From Campylobacterales bacterium (lineage in GTDB: Bacteria > Campylobacterota > Campylobacteria > Campylobacterales > Sulfurimonadaceae): a stretch of 64,000 nucleotides of DNA. The stretch is from NCBI GenBank assembly GCA_026390165.1, contig JAPLGM010000012.1, positions 62,001 to 126,000 of the forward strand, in the 5' to 3' direction. Positions 33,957-42,515 of the stretch are shown in pieces. The position numbers and the translations under genes are program-made. The notes below the pieces were generated by a model, which was given only the letters and a program-made list of their open reading frames with translations, had not been told where the DNA came from and made no database searches. The number at the start of each line of letters is the position of its first letter. Position 1 is the stretch's first letter.

Positions 33957-35199
33957 CGGTTCTACCCCTGCAGAAGCTCTGAAGAAGGCGCAGCTGGAGG
34001 TGGGTGAAGATGCAATGCTTATCGAAACCCGTGAAATTCAAAAAAAATCATTAGGGAAGGCGGCTTTATATGAGATTGTCGTTGGCATTGAAAAAGAGAG
34101 TCCCAAAAAAGCCCCCTCCAAGGTAATAGAACCATTGACGCAACAGCGTCCACTAGCTCAAAAAAGCAATGATGTTCTTTATAATATTTCAGAAGCGGCA
34201 AAACAAATTTCTAAAATTGCTGAAGTGACAAATGAAGAGCGGGCACCCAAGCGGGAGAACTTTGTTCAGAGTGAAGATCTTAAAAAAATTAAAGATGAAA
34301 TTGAGAAACTAGGGGACAAGGTAAAGCTTATCCAAAATATGTTTTGGGATGAAAAATCTCCAAAAAACTCTTTTCCTATCCCCCCTGAATTTGCAGAAAT
34401 TTATCGACTTGCGCAACAAAGTGGGATGAATCAAGAGCATTTGGATGAAATTATGCAACTGACGTTGGAGCATATGCCCTCGAAAATGAGGGAAAACTCG
34501 GAAACCGTTAAGCGTTATTTCCAGACGTTACTGCGAAAAATGATCCCTGTGAGGATGGAGAGTCTCCCTCGGGCAGGAAGTAAAAAAGTAGTGATGCTTG
34601 TGGGTCCTACAGGGGTGGGGAAAACAACTTCCATCGCGAAACTTGCCGCCCGTTATTCCTATTTTTTGGAAAAAAAGTATAAAGTTGGATTGATCGTACT
34701 GGATACGTATCGTATTGGTGCGGTAGAACAGCTAATGCAGTATGCACGAATGATGAAGCTGGGAATTGAGACGGTGGTCGACCCTCCTGAGTTTTCAAAT
34801 GCTCTCAATGCACTGCGTTACAGTGATTATATTTTAATTGATACAATGGGCTCTTCCCCCTACGATAAGGGTAAAATTGAAAAAATTTATGAGTGTCTAC
34901 GCTCCAATTCGACGGAATACAGTGTTGATGTTGTGTTAGTGTTGCCAAGCTCTATTAAATTTGAGGATTTAAAAATAACGTATGAAAATTTTGCTCCATT
35001 GGGGATTGATACGATGATGTTTACGAAGCTTGATGAGACACGGGGTTTTGGGAATATTTTTTCATTGGTATATGAAACAAAAATACCAATTAGTTATTTT
35101 TCGATAGGACAAGAAGTTCCCGAAGATTTGGTGGTATCGAGCAGTGATTTTTTAATTGATTGTTTACTAAACGGATTTCATAAAGGTGAGCCATCATGA
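33937..35199 (+). CDS. flhF: flagellar biosynthesis GTPase FlhF
   Basis: FlhF is an SRP-type GTPase that places the flagellum at the pole. The 420-residue protein starts inside the end of folK. It has the N-terminal MKILTFSGSTPAEALKKAQ (B domain), a variable linker, a helical N domain and a GTPase domain with GPTGVGKTT at 223-231, then DTYRIGAVEQL, DTMGSSPYDK (in place of the DTAG of SRP) and TKLDETRGFG. Its regulator FlhG is encoded directly after it (ATGA overlap). Confidence 0.96.
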   Translation: MKILTFSGSTPAEALKKAQLEVGEDAMLIETREIQKKSLGKAALYEIVVGIEKESPKKAPSKVIEPLTQQRPLAQKSNDVLYNISEAAKQISKIAEVTNEERAPKRENFVQSEDLKKIKDEIEKLGDKVKLIQNMFWDEKSPKNSFPIPPEFAEIYRLAQQSGMNQEHLDEIMQLTLEHMPSKMRENSETVKRYFQTLLRKMIPVRMESLPRAGSKKVVMLVGPTGVGKTTSIAKLAARYSYFLEKKYKVGLIVLDTYRIGAVEQLMQYARMMKLGIETVVDPPEFSNALNALRYSDYILIDTMGSSPYDKGKIEKIYECLRSNSTEYSVDVVLVLPSSIKFEDLKITYENFAPLGIDTMMFTKLDETRGFGNIFSLVYETKIPISYFSIGQEVPEDLVVSSSDFLIDCLLNGFHKGEPS

Positions 35200-36068
35200 C
35201 ACATCAAGCAGCAAAGCTCGAAGAATTGGTTCGACAAAATACGCAGGTTAATCCTAAAAAAACTCGTTTTATTGCCATTACAAGCGGTAAGGGGGGGGTC
35301 GGTAAAAGTACGATCAGTTCCAATATGGCGTACATTATGGCAAAGCATGGGTTGAAAGTAGGGATCTTCGATGCGGATATCGGACTTGCCAATCTCGATG
35401 TTATGTTCAATGTAAAGATTCAAAAGAATATTCTCCATGTCCTTCGTGGAGAGGCGACGGTTGAGGAGATATTGGTTCCGATCGAGAAAAATCTGGTGCT
35501 TATTCCCGGAGAGAGTGGTGAGGAGATTTTCAAATATGCTTCAGAGGGGTTGTTTGAACGTTTTCTGGATGATGCACATGTATTGGATGACTTGGATGTT
35601 ATGATTATTGATACAGGGGCAGGGATTGGGGAGCACATACAGCTTTTCTTACGTGCGTGTGATGATGTTATTGTCGTAACGGTTCCTGATCCTGCGGCCA
35701 TTACGGATGCATATGCCACTATAAAAATAACTTCACGATTACGTAATGAGATTCATGTTATTATGAATCAAGTTCGTAATGCGCAAGAGGCAACGGCATT
35801 GTTTGAAAAGATTCAAAAAGTGGCCGCTCTTAACATCGGGAATCAGTTGCAGCTTAGTTTTTTAGGATACGTCTCATCCGATCCAAAAGTTTCTATGAGT
35901 GTTAAAAAAAGGGCGTTGTATACACGCGAGTTTCCAATGTCTGCCCCCTCAAAAGAGTTGGAGATGATCGTTAAAAAGATTGCTAAGAAATTGGAACGGA
36001 ATGTGCTTGCAATTCCTGAAGAGAGTGGGCTTAGCGGATTATTTAAACGACTAATGGAACACTTTTAA
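35196..36068 (+). CDS. flhG: MinD-like ATPase FlhG, flagellar number regulator
   Basis: FlhG limits flagellar number and stimulates the GTPase activity of FlhF. The 290-residue protein has the FlhF-activating N-terminus (KLEELVRQN), the deviant Walker A TSGKGGVGKST (29-39), DADIGLANLDVMF, and DTGAGIGEHIQLFLRA as the switch. The C-terminal amphipathic helix (LSGLFKRLMEHF) probably binds the membrane. Confidence 0.95.
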   Translation: MTHQAAKLEELVRQNTQVNPKKTRFIAITSGKGGVGKSTISSNMAYIMAKHGLKVGIFDADIGLANLDVMFNVKIQKNILHVLRGEATVEEILVPIEKNLVLIPGESGEEIFKYASEGLFERFLDDAHVLDDLDVMIIDTGAGIGEHIQLFLRACDDVIVVTVPDPAAITDAYATIKITSRLRNEIHVIMNQVRNAQEATALFEKIQKVAALNIGNQLQLSFLGYVSSDPKVSMSVKKRALYTREFPMSAPSKELEMIVKKIAKKLERNVLAIPEESGLSGLFKRLMEHF

Positions 36069-36089
36069 TATTTCTTCAGAAGGTTCATA

Positions 36090-36413
36090 ATGCGCGGGCA
36101 GAATTTTGTTTTTTTCTTGACGGTACAGGGATTTATTGCTGGACTTGTTTTTGGAATTTTGCAATCGACCAGTGCGGAAAACTTTTTGGGATTCGTTGTT
36201 TTAATTACGATCTTTTTTTATCTTTTTGCCCACGTGTGTGTTGGGTTTTATTTTCAAACACTTGGGATCAAAGCCCAACCGTTTCCAAAATATGCTCATG
36301 AAAAAAATCTGGATAACTATGTACGTGAGATTAACCGACGGGAACAGTTTATTGATGCCTATTATTCGCATAAATCGGAATTACTAAGTGATGATGAACA
36401 GGGGAAAACATGA
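36090..36413 (+). CDS. small two-helix membrane protein conserved between flhG and fliA
   Basis: This 107-residue protein has two predicted membrane helices (about 5-25 and 30-55) and a basic cytoplasmic tail that ends DDEQGKT and overlaps fliA by ATGA. A membrane protein gene in this exact position is also known in C. jejuni (Cj0062c). I do not recognise a function. The constant location inside the flagellar operon suggests a role linked to FlhF/FlhG or to FliA production. Confidence 0.75.
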   Translation: MRGQNFVFFLTVQGFIAGLVFGILQSTSAENFLGFVVLITIFFYLFAHVCVGFYFQTLGIKAQPFPKYAHEKNLDNYVREINRREQFIDAYYSHKSELLSDDEQGKT

Positions 36414-37099
36414 GTGGTGCAGGCGTTTATACGCAAGGACTAAAACATCGTGAAGATCAGCTCGCCTTACAATATCTTCCTGCTGTGAAAGCAATGTCAT
36501 TTCGACTTAAAGAGCGACTCCCCAGTTCGATTGATTATTTGGATTTATGTGCCATTGGAACGGAAGAGCTTGTCAAGTTGGCAAGACGTTACGATGAAGC
36601 GCAAAATGATTCATTTTGGGGATATGCAAAAACCCGCGTGTATGGGGCGATGTTAGATTATTTACGTTCACTTGATGTGGTGAGTCGCGCTAGCCGCCGT
36701 CTTATTAAAGAGATAGACACTGCTATTGAACATCACTTAGTGAAATTTGATAGTGAACCTACCAATGGTGATCTTGCCCTAATATTAGGGATCAATGAAG
36801 AAAAAGTCCATGAGGCGCGGATTGCATCCGATATTTATACCATTTTACCGTTGGACGATCAGTTAGGTAATGAGCTCGAGGGTGGAACACTTGATCGTAT
36901 GGAGCATGAAGAGCTTGTAGATGTGATCAAAGAGGTCTTGATGGGATTTGAGGAGCGTGAACGGATGATTATTCAGCTCTACTATTTTGAAGAGCTCACC
37001 CTAAAAGAGATTAGCAGTATCTTAAATATTACAGAATCGCGTATCTCACAAATTCATAAATCGGTTATTCGGCGTATTAAAGAAACAGTAGAGGGGTAA
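36410..37099 (+). CDS. fliA: flagellar sigma factor 28
   Basis: FliA directs transcription of late flagellar genes such as flagellin. The 229-residue protein has sigma region 2 (LPSSIDYLDLCAIGTEELVKLARRYD and FWGYAKTRVYGAMLDYLR, about 33-85), region 3 (NGDLALILGINEEKVHEAR) and region 4 (EELTLKEISSILNITESRISQIHKSVIRRIKE). Its start overlaps the preceding membrane-protein gene by ATGA, and fliM starts 3 bases after its stop. Confidence 0.97.
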   Translation: MSGAGVYTQGLKHREDQLALQYLPAVKAMSFRLKERLPSSIDYLDLCAIGTEELVKLARRYDEAQNDSFWGYAKTRVYGAMLDYLRSLDVVSRASRRLIKEIDTAIEHHLVKFDSEPTNGDLALILGINEEKVHEARIASDIYTILPLDDQLGNELEGGTLDRMEHEELVDVIKEVLMGFEERERMIIQLYYFEELTLKEISSILNITESRISQIHKSVIRRIKETVEG

Positions 37100-37102
37100 A
37101 CC

Positions 37103-38197
37103 ATGGCAGATATTTTATCCCAAGAGGAGATTGATGCCCTTCTTGACGTAGTTGATGATGAGGGTGATCTCTCCATTGATGGGGAGGAAGAGAATCTTTT
37201 TCCCAATCGTCAGATCACCTTATATGATTTTAAGCGTCCTAATCGGGTTTCAAAAGAGCAACTAAGGGCTTTTCGAGGTATTCATGACAAAATGGCACGC
37301 TCCATTTCGTCACAAATCTCCGCCATTATGCGCTCCATTGTCGAAATACAGCTTCACTCCGTCGATCAGATGACCTACGGGGAGTTTTTGATGTCATTAC
37401 CCAATCCGACAAGTTTCAATGTTTTCTCGATGAAACCGTTGGAGGGGAATGGGGTTTTGGAGATTAACCCTTCGATTGCTTTTCCGATGTTGGATCGAAT
37501 TTTGGGGGGTAAAGGGGAACCTTTCGAAGCCAATCGTGAATTTTCGGATATTGAACTCTCATTGTTTGAGACGATTTTACGGGTAATGATGGCGACACTT
37601 CGTGAAGCGTGGGGTCCCGTTATTGATCTCTATCCTCAAGTGGAATCGAAAGAATCAAGCCCCAATGTCGTCCAAATCGTTGCCCAAAATGAGATTGTTG
37701 TCATGGTGGTCATGGAAATTATCATCGGGCACAGTTCGGGGATGATGAATATTTGTTATCCTGTTATTGCCTTGGAGCCTGTATTGCCAAAATTGGCGAG
37801 TCGCGATTTGATGCTCAATGAAACCAATTCCAAAAAAAGCCGAAATCAAGAGCTTCAAGTTCTTTTGGGTGGAGCGCATGTGAATGTAGAGGTGAATTTG
37901 GGGTATGCGGAGCTTAGCCTTCAGGAACTATTGGAGATTGAAGTAGGGGATATCCTCCGTCTCAATCTCCCCGCGAATGATGTCGTGAGCGTCAGTGTGG
38001 ATGGAAAAGAGCGTTTTGTTGCTCAAATGGGGTTACGACGTTTCCGGAAATCGGTGCAAATTACCCAAATGATTGATACCGAAAAAGATGCTGTCAAGCG
38101 AGCCCTTAAAGAGTTTGAGGCAAAACGAAAAGCGCGTATTATCGGTGCGAAAGAGATTATAAAGACTCATAATGAGTACGAAGAGGATGATGAATGA
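37103..38197 (+). CDS. fliM: flagellar motor switch protein FliM
   Basis: FliM is the switch protein that receives CheY-P. The 364-residue protein begins with the CheY-binding motif LSQEEIDALL (about 5-14). The middle CheC-like domain has MTYGEFLMSLPNPTSF, FPMLDRILGGKGEP and the LREAWGP segment. A C-terminal SpoA domain follows (VNVEVNLGYAELSLQELLEIEVGDILRL). It overlaps fliY by ATGA. Confidence 0.97.
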   Translation: MADILSQEEIDALLDVVDDEGDLSIDGEEENLFPNRQITLYDFKRPNRVSKEQLRAFRGIHDKMARSISSQISAIMRSIVEIQLHSVDQMTYGEFLMSLPNPTSFNVFSMKPLEGNGVLEINPSIAFPMLDRILGGKGEPFEANREFSDIELSLFETILRVMMATLREAWGPVIDLYPQVESKESSPNVVQIVAQNEIVVMVVMEIIIGHSSGMMNICYPVIALEPVLPKLASRDLMLNETNSKKSRNQELQVLLGGAHVNVEVNLGYAELSLQELLEIEVGDILRLNLPANDVVSVSVDGKERFVAQMGLRRFRKSVQITQMIDTEKDAVKRALKEFEAKRKARIIGAKEIIKTHNEYEEDDE

Positions 38198-39066
38198 GTG
38201 ATATAACGGGGTTGTTCTCCCAAGAGGCAGTAGCAACAATTGAAGGGCTAACAGGGCAAGTTCCCTCAATCTCTTTTAAAGAGGGTGAAAATATTTCGAT
38301 TGTCAGTAATGTCATCCCCCCTATTGGGTGTGTCTATTTAAGCTTTAGCGGTGCCGCATCAGGGAAAGGGATGGTGATGGTTCCCCCTATGTTGGCTACG
38401 GCATTGGGTGATATGATGCTCGGTGGTGATGGCGAGGGAAAGGAGTCCATGAACGATGATGATCTTGATGCCCTCAAGGAGATCATTTCCAATATTATGG
38501 GTGCTATGAGTACAACTCTCTCCTCTCAAAAAGAGCTTCCAAAATTTTCCATTAAAACGGAGAATGCCATTTTTATTGGTGAAAATGGGGAGATTGATCT
38601 TGACCATTTTGTTAAAATGTATATTTTTAATTTTTCTTTGGGAGAGATAAAATCATTCATGATGTTAGCGATTGATGCGAATATTCTTGAAGCATTAGAG
38701 GGAGCATCAAAAAGAGAGGATCCCCCTTATATAAATAAAAGCGATCACTCAACACCGATGAATGAGGGGGTATTCCCATCACGTAAGCTCGATGAGACGG
38801 AAATGAAGAATATTGGTTTGATTTTAGACGTAAAACTCCCCGTCCGCGTTCGTATCGGTAAGAAAAAGATGTTACTCAAGGATGTTTTGAGTATGGATAT
38901 CGGTTCCGTTATTGAGCTCAATCAATTGGCGAATGATCCTCTCGATATTTTAGTCGATGATAACGTGATTGCACAGGGGGAAGTGGTGATCGTGGACGGA
39001 AATTTCGGTGTTCAAATCACCTCTATCGGAAGTAAACGTGATCGTCTGACAAAATTGAAAGGGTAA
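38194..39066 (+). CDS. fliY: flagellar motor switch protein FliY (FliN-type)
   Basis: This 290-residue protein joins an N-terminal CheC-like region (about 20-170, with LKEIISNIMGAMSTTLSSQ) to a C-terminal SpoA/FliN domain (about 210-290, with ILDVKLPVRVRIGKKKMLLKDVLSMDIGSVIELNQ). It matches FliY of Campylobacter and Helicobacter. In those genera FliY coexists with a separate FliN and forms part of the switch complex. The CheC-type E-x2-N is partly kept (LDALKEIISNI), so residual phosphatase activity is possible. Confidence 0.93.
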   Translation: MSDITGLFSQEAVATIEGLTGQVPSISFKEGENISIVSNVIPPIGCVYLSFSGAASGKGMVMVPPMLATALGDMMLGGDGEGKESMNDDDLDALKEIISNIMGAMSTTLSSQKELPKFSIKTENAIFIGENGEIDLDHFVKMYIFNFSLGEIKSFMMLAIDANILEALEGASKREDPPYINKSDHSTPMNEGVFPSRKLDETEMKNIGLILDVKLPVRVRIGKKKMLLKDVLSMDIGSVIELNQLANDPLDILVDDNVIAQGEVVIVDGNFGVQITSIGSKRDRLTKLKG

Positions 39067-39068
39067 CT

Positions 39069-39854
39069 ATGCCACGACGAAGAGGAAAGCAAAAAGAGTA
39101 TACAAGTAGTCGGTATGTTAAAGATATAAAATCGGCGGATGTATGGAGTGTTTTTAAAATCATCGCCGACTTTGTTCAAGGCTTTGATGAACTTGGTGAG
39201 TTGGGACCATCGGTAACAATTTTCGGAAGTGCTCGAGTTGACGAGAATCATCCCTATTATACTCAGGCAATGAAGCTCTCAGATATGCTAGGGGAACGGG
39301 GATATAATGTTATCACGGGCGGCGGTCCTGGAGTTATGGAGGCGGCTAATAGAGGTGCTTATAAACATGAAGATATTGAGTCGATAGGGTTGAATATTGA
39401 ACTTAACTCCGAACAACAGCCCAATCCGTATATTACCAAAGGACGTAGTTTTGATTATTTTTTCTCTCGCAAAGTAATGCTGGTCAAGTATTCGATGGCG
39501 TACGTTATTTTTCCGGGAGGTTTTGGGACACTTGATGAGATGTTTGAGGCTCTAACCTTGATTCAAACCCGAAAAGTCTGGGGGGTGCGTCTCTTCGTTA
39601 TCGGAACGGAATTTTATGCCCCGTTGATGGAGTTTATTCGAACTAAATTATTGGTTGAGGGGATGATTGAAGGCTCTGATATGAATTTAATTACCCTTAC
39701 GGATGATCTTGAATTTGTGATAATTGAGATAGAAAAATCACTGAAAGCACAGATGGCGGACTTGGAAAAAGAGGGGTTGAATGATACGAAATACTATCAA
39801 TCTCTTTTATCGTATGTAACGAATAGATCCGGAATAGATGGAGGGAGTATTTAA
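39069..39854 (+). CDS. LOG-family nucleoside monophosphate phosphoribohydrolase
   Basis: This 261-residue Rossmann-fold protein has the LOG motifs: FGSARVDENHPYY, ITGGGPGVMEAANRGAY and the catalytic PGGFGTLDEMFE. LOG enzymes hydrolyse the N-glycosidic bond of nucleoside 5'-monophosphates, as in cytokinin activation in plants. In most bacteria the physiological substrate is unknown. A longer N-terminus (about 50 residues) and C-terminal helices place it in the larger TIGR00730-like bacterial type. It follows fliY by 2 bases and shares a base with mnmA. Confidence 0.88.
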   Translation: MPRRRGKQKEYTSSRYVKDIKSADVWSVFKIIADFVQGFDELGELGPSVTIFGSARVDENHPYYTQAMKLSDMLGERGYNVITGGGPGVMEAANRGAYKHEDIESIGLNIELNSEQQPNPYITKGRSFDYFFSRKVMLVKYSMAYVIFPGGFGTLDEMFEALTLIQTRKVWGVRLFVIGTEFYAPLMEFIRTKLLVEGMIEGSDMNLITLTDDLEFVIIEIEKSLKAQMADLEKEGLNDTKYYQSLLSYVTNRSGIDGGSI

Positions 39855-40873
39855 TGGCAAAAAAAGTTCTTATCGGGATGAGTGGCGGTGTAGATTCGAC
39901 CGTATCAACTCTTTTACTCAAGGATCAAGGGTATGAAGTAGAGGGGGTGTATATGAAACTCCACTCAAAACCGGGATACCATGAGATTCATCAAGCCAGA
40001 GCGCAAAAAGCTGCTGATTTTGCGGGGGTAAAACTTCATATTCTTGATTTACACGAAGAGTTTAATGCGAAAGTATTCACCCCTTTTATCGAAACGTATA
40101 AAGCAGGGAAAACGCCCAATCCATGTGCGTTGTGTAACCGTAATATCAAATTTGGGGCAATGGTTGAGTTTGCCGATAGCATCGGAGCCGATTTTGTTGC
40201 GACAGGGCATTACATCCGTCATGATGGACACTATCTTCTCGAAGCACACGACGACACGAAAGATCAAAGCTATTTTCTCTTTTACATCAATCCAACACTT
40301 GTTCCACGCTTACTGTTCCCCTTGGGAGAAAAACACAAAAGCGACATCAAAGAGTACGCCGCTAATATCGAGGGTCTCGAATCATTCGCCTCTCAAAGTG
40401 AATCGACAGAGATTTGTTTTGTGGAGACAACTTATATGGAGGTGTTGAAACCTTACGTGAATATCGACGTTGAAGGGGATGTTCTTGATCTCGAAGGCAA
40501 CGTTGTGGGTAAACACAAAGGGTATATGCACTACACCATCGGCAAGCGAAAAGGGTTCAGTGTTCATGGTGCTCATGATCCCCATTTCGTCGTTGAAATC
40601 CGCCCCCAAACCAATCAAATCGTAGTGGGACAGCGTGATGCGTTGGAGTGTCACCGTGTTGTATTGGAAAATCTCAATATGTTTGATAGACGTGCTAGTT
40701 TTGAGTGTGACGTGAAACTCCGTTATCGGACGACGGCGGTACGGTGCAGCGTTGTTATCGAGGGGAATTATGCTACAGTGCAATTGCATGAGCCTGTGTT
40801 GGGTGTTGCTTCGGGTCAAGCGGGAGTCTTTTATGATGGGGATAGATTGCTTGGCGGCGGGTGGATTGTGTGA
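39854..40873 (+). CDS. mnmA: tRNA-specific 2-thiouridylase MnmA
   Basis: MnmA puts sulfur on U34 of tRNA-Lys, -Glu and -Gln. The 339-residue protein has the PP-loop GMSGGVDSTVS (about 8-18) and the first catalytic Cys in NPCALCNRNIKFG. The substrate-binding GHYIR, the QSYFLF motif and the second catalytic Cys in STEICFVE are also present. The C-terminal beta-barrel domain ends at VFYDGDRLLGGGWIV. The stop overlaps the next gene as GTGA. Confidence 0.96.
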   Translation: MAKKVLIGMSGGVDSTVSTLLLKDQGYEVEGVYMKLHSKPGYHEIHQARAQKAADFAGVKLHILDLHEEFNAKVFTPFIETYKAGKTPNPCALCNRNIKFGAMVEFADSIGADFVATGHYIRHDGHYLLEAHDDTKDQSYFLFYINPTLVPRLLFPLGEKHKSDIKEYAANIEGLESFASQSESTEICFVETTYMEVLKPYVNIDVEGDVLDLEGNVVGKHKGYMHYTIGKRKGFSVHGAHDPHFVVEIRPQTNQIVVGQRDALECHRVVLENLNMFDRRASFECDVKLRYRTTAVRCSVVIEGNYATVQLHEPVLGVASGQAGVFYDGDRLLGGGWIV

Positions 40874-42099
40874 TCGGTACCAAAAAACGTATTATTGCCG
40901 CAGGTATTATCGGCAATGTCATCGAATATTACGATTTCGCCCTTATCGGTTTTTTAGCCGTAATGATGGGGAAACTCTTTTTTCCCTCCGATGATCCGTT
41001 TCTCTCGTTACTGGGCTCATTTGGCGCGTTTGCGGCAGGGATGATTATGCGTCCTGTTGGGGCGGCGGTTTTTGGGCATATTGGGGATCGGGTAGGGCGA
41101 CGATTTGCCCTTATGGCATCGCTTATGTTGATGGCATTGCCGACTTTTCTGATCGGATTTTTACCCACCTACACCCAAATAGGAATACTAGCACCCATAC
41201 TCCTTGTCGTTCTTCGGATGATACAAGGGCTTTCCGTCGGTGGAGAATATGCTAGCTCTATTGTCTATTTGGTCGAACAATCGTCTCCTAATCGTCAAAA
41301 CCTTTACGGCTCTTTCGTCTCAGTTGGGGCAAAAATCGGAATGGGTTTAGGTTCCGCATTATGTGGAGGATTGCTTTGGTATTTGGGAGAGGACGCAATG
41401 GGGGAGTGGGGATGGAGAATCCCGTTTATCCTCAGTATCGTCATTGCAGGTGCAGGGTTGTATTTGCGCCGAAATTTGACCGATAACTATCAACCCCATG
41501 AGGATAAAACTATCCCCTTAGTCGCTATTTTTCGCCACCACAAAAAGCTTTTTGGGAAATTTTTGGTCGTTGCTTCGGTCATCTGGATGGTCTATTATAC
41601 CCTTTTCATCTATCTCCCTATTTGGCTCGAAAAAAGTGCGGGGTTGTGCAAAGCGGATGCAGGCTCTATTAATACGATCTCGATTGTGTTAGGGGTTATT
41701 TTTATTCCGACGATGGCAATGGCAGCAGATAAATTTGGGTCGATTAAAGTAATGAAAATCGCGGCATTTCTCACAGCGATTTCTATTTTTCCTCTATTGT
41801 ATACGATGGTACACGGTGGATTTTACGGAGCATTGGCGGCAACTTCCATTTTAGTTATATTGCTGTGTGCCTATCAAGCCCCCATATTTTCAGCTGTCGT
41901 GCATGCACTGGAACACCATGGACATCGTGCGTCGTTTACGGCATTGATTTTAGGGAGTGCAGCAGGAATCGTCGGTGGAATCACCCCCGCTCTTATGACC
42001 TCTATCGTCGAATTCAGTGGTGATCCTTATTCTCCTGCGTATCTCATAGGTAGTGCTTCCGTGATCGCATACGGTGTTTTGGGACGGATACGTGGATGA
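40870..42099 (+). CDS. MFS transporter of the metabolite:H+ symporter type
   Basis: I choose the GTG at 40870 (GTGA overlap with mnmA) rather than the GTG at 40861. The 409-residue protein has about 12 membrane helices. The MHS-family hallmarks are GNVIEYYDFALIGFLAVMMGKLFF across residues 14-37, GHIGDRVGRRFAL, and RMIQGLSVGGEYASSI. Family members such as ProP and KgtP carry betaine, proline or dicarboxylates with protons. Substrate cannot be told from sequence alone. Confidence 0.87.
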   Translation: MIGTKKRIIAAGIIGNVIEYYDFALIGFLAVMMGKLFFPSDDPFLSLLGSFGAFAAGMIMRPVGAAVFGHIGDRVGRRFALMASLMLMALPTFLIGFLPTYTQIGILAPILLVVLRMIQGLSVGGEYASSIVYLVEQSSPNRQNLYGSFVSVGAKIGMGLGSALCGGLLWYLGEDAMGEWGWRIPFILSIVIAGAGLYLRRNLTDNYQPHEDKTIPLVAIFRHHKKLFGKFLVVASVIWMVYYTLFIYLPIWLEKSAGLCKADAGSINTISIVLGVIFIPTMAMAADKFGSIKVMKIAAFLTAISIFPLLYTMVHGGFYGALAATSILVILLCAYQAPIFSAVVHALEHHGHRASFTALILGSAAGIVGGITPALMTSIVEFSGDPYSPAYLIGSASVIAYGVLGRIRG

Positions 42100-42392
42100 A
42101 ACGGATACAAAAGATTATTCAAAGCCCTGCTGCGGCAAAAGCGGTGCAATCGATGAAGCCTGAAAAATCGGTATGGGGGTTTTTCGGAATCGTCTTGTTT
42201 TTGATTGTTCCTGAGATAGTCGCTTTTATCTGGGGTGTTGAGATCACAGCATATGCGAAACAGGAGTTGCTAGTGGCAACTTCGTTTATTGAGAAACAAT
42301 ATTATAATCTTCTCGTAATGCTCTTTGAAGAGGGGGGGAGTTGGGTCAATATTGGCATTGGAGTAGGGTTGTTGGTTTGGTTGTTTTTCTAA
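42096..42392 (+). CDS. small two-helix membrane protein of unknown function
   Basis: This 98-residue protein overlaps the transporter stop by ATGA. It has a basic amphipathic N-terminus, a hydrophobic helix at about 28-48, and another at about 80-98 that ends at the C-terminus (WVNIGIGVGLLVWLFF). I do not recognise a family. The tight coupling suggests it works with the MFS transporter or is simply cotranscribed. Confidence 0.7.
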   Translation: MKRIQKIIQSPAAAKAVQSMKPEKSVWGFFGIVLFLIVPEIVAFIWGVEITAYAKQELLVATSFIEKQYYNLLVMLFEEGGSWVNIGIGVGLLVWLFF

Positions 42393-42448
42393 CTCGTGAC
42401 GAGAGTAGTTCAGGCGTAAGATCCGTTATTAATATCAAATGCAATAGT

Positions 42449-42482
42449 GAAATGATACAATAGATGAAATGACTATCATTTC
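42449..42482. promoter_or_regulatory. -10 box with three GAAATGA half-sites upstream of the hybrid kinase
   Basis: GAAATGA occurs at 42449-42455 and 42466-42472 in the same orientation, and inverted (TCATTTC) at 42476-42482. The last two form a 7-base inverted repeat around CTA. A TACAAT -10 box (42456-42461) lies between the first two copies. The 17-base repeat spacing and the overlap with the promoter suggest an operator for a dimeric regulator. The gap holds nothing else. Confidence 0.4.
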
Positions 42483-42515
42483 ATTTGAAGCGGAAATTCC
42501 GAATTGGACACGACC

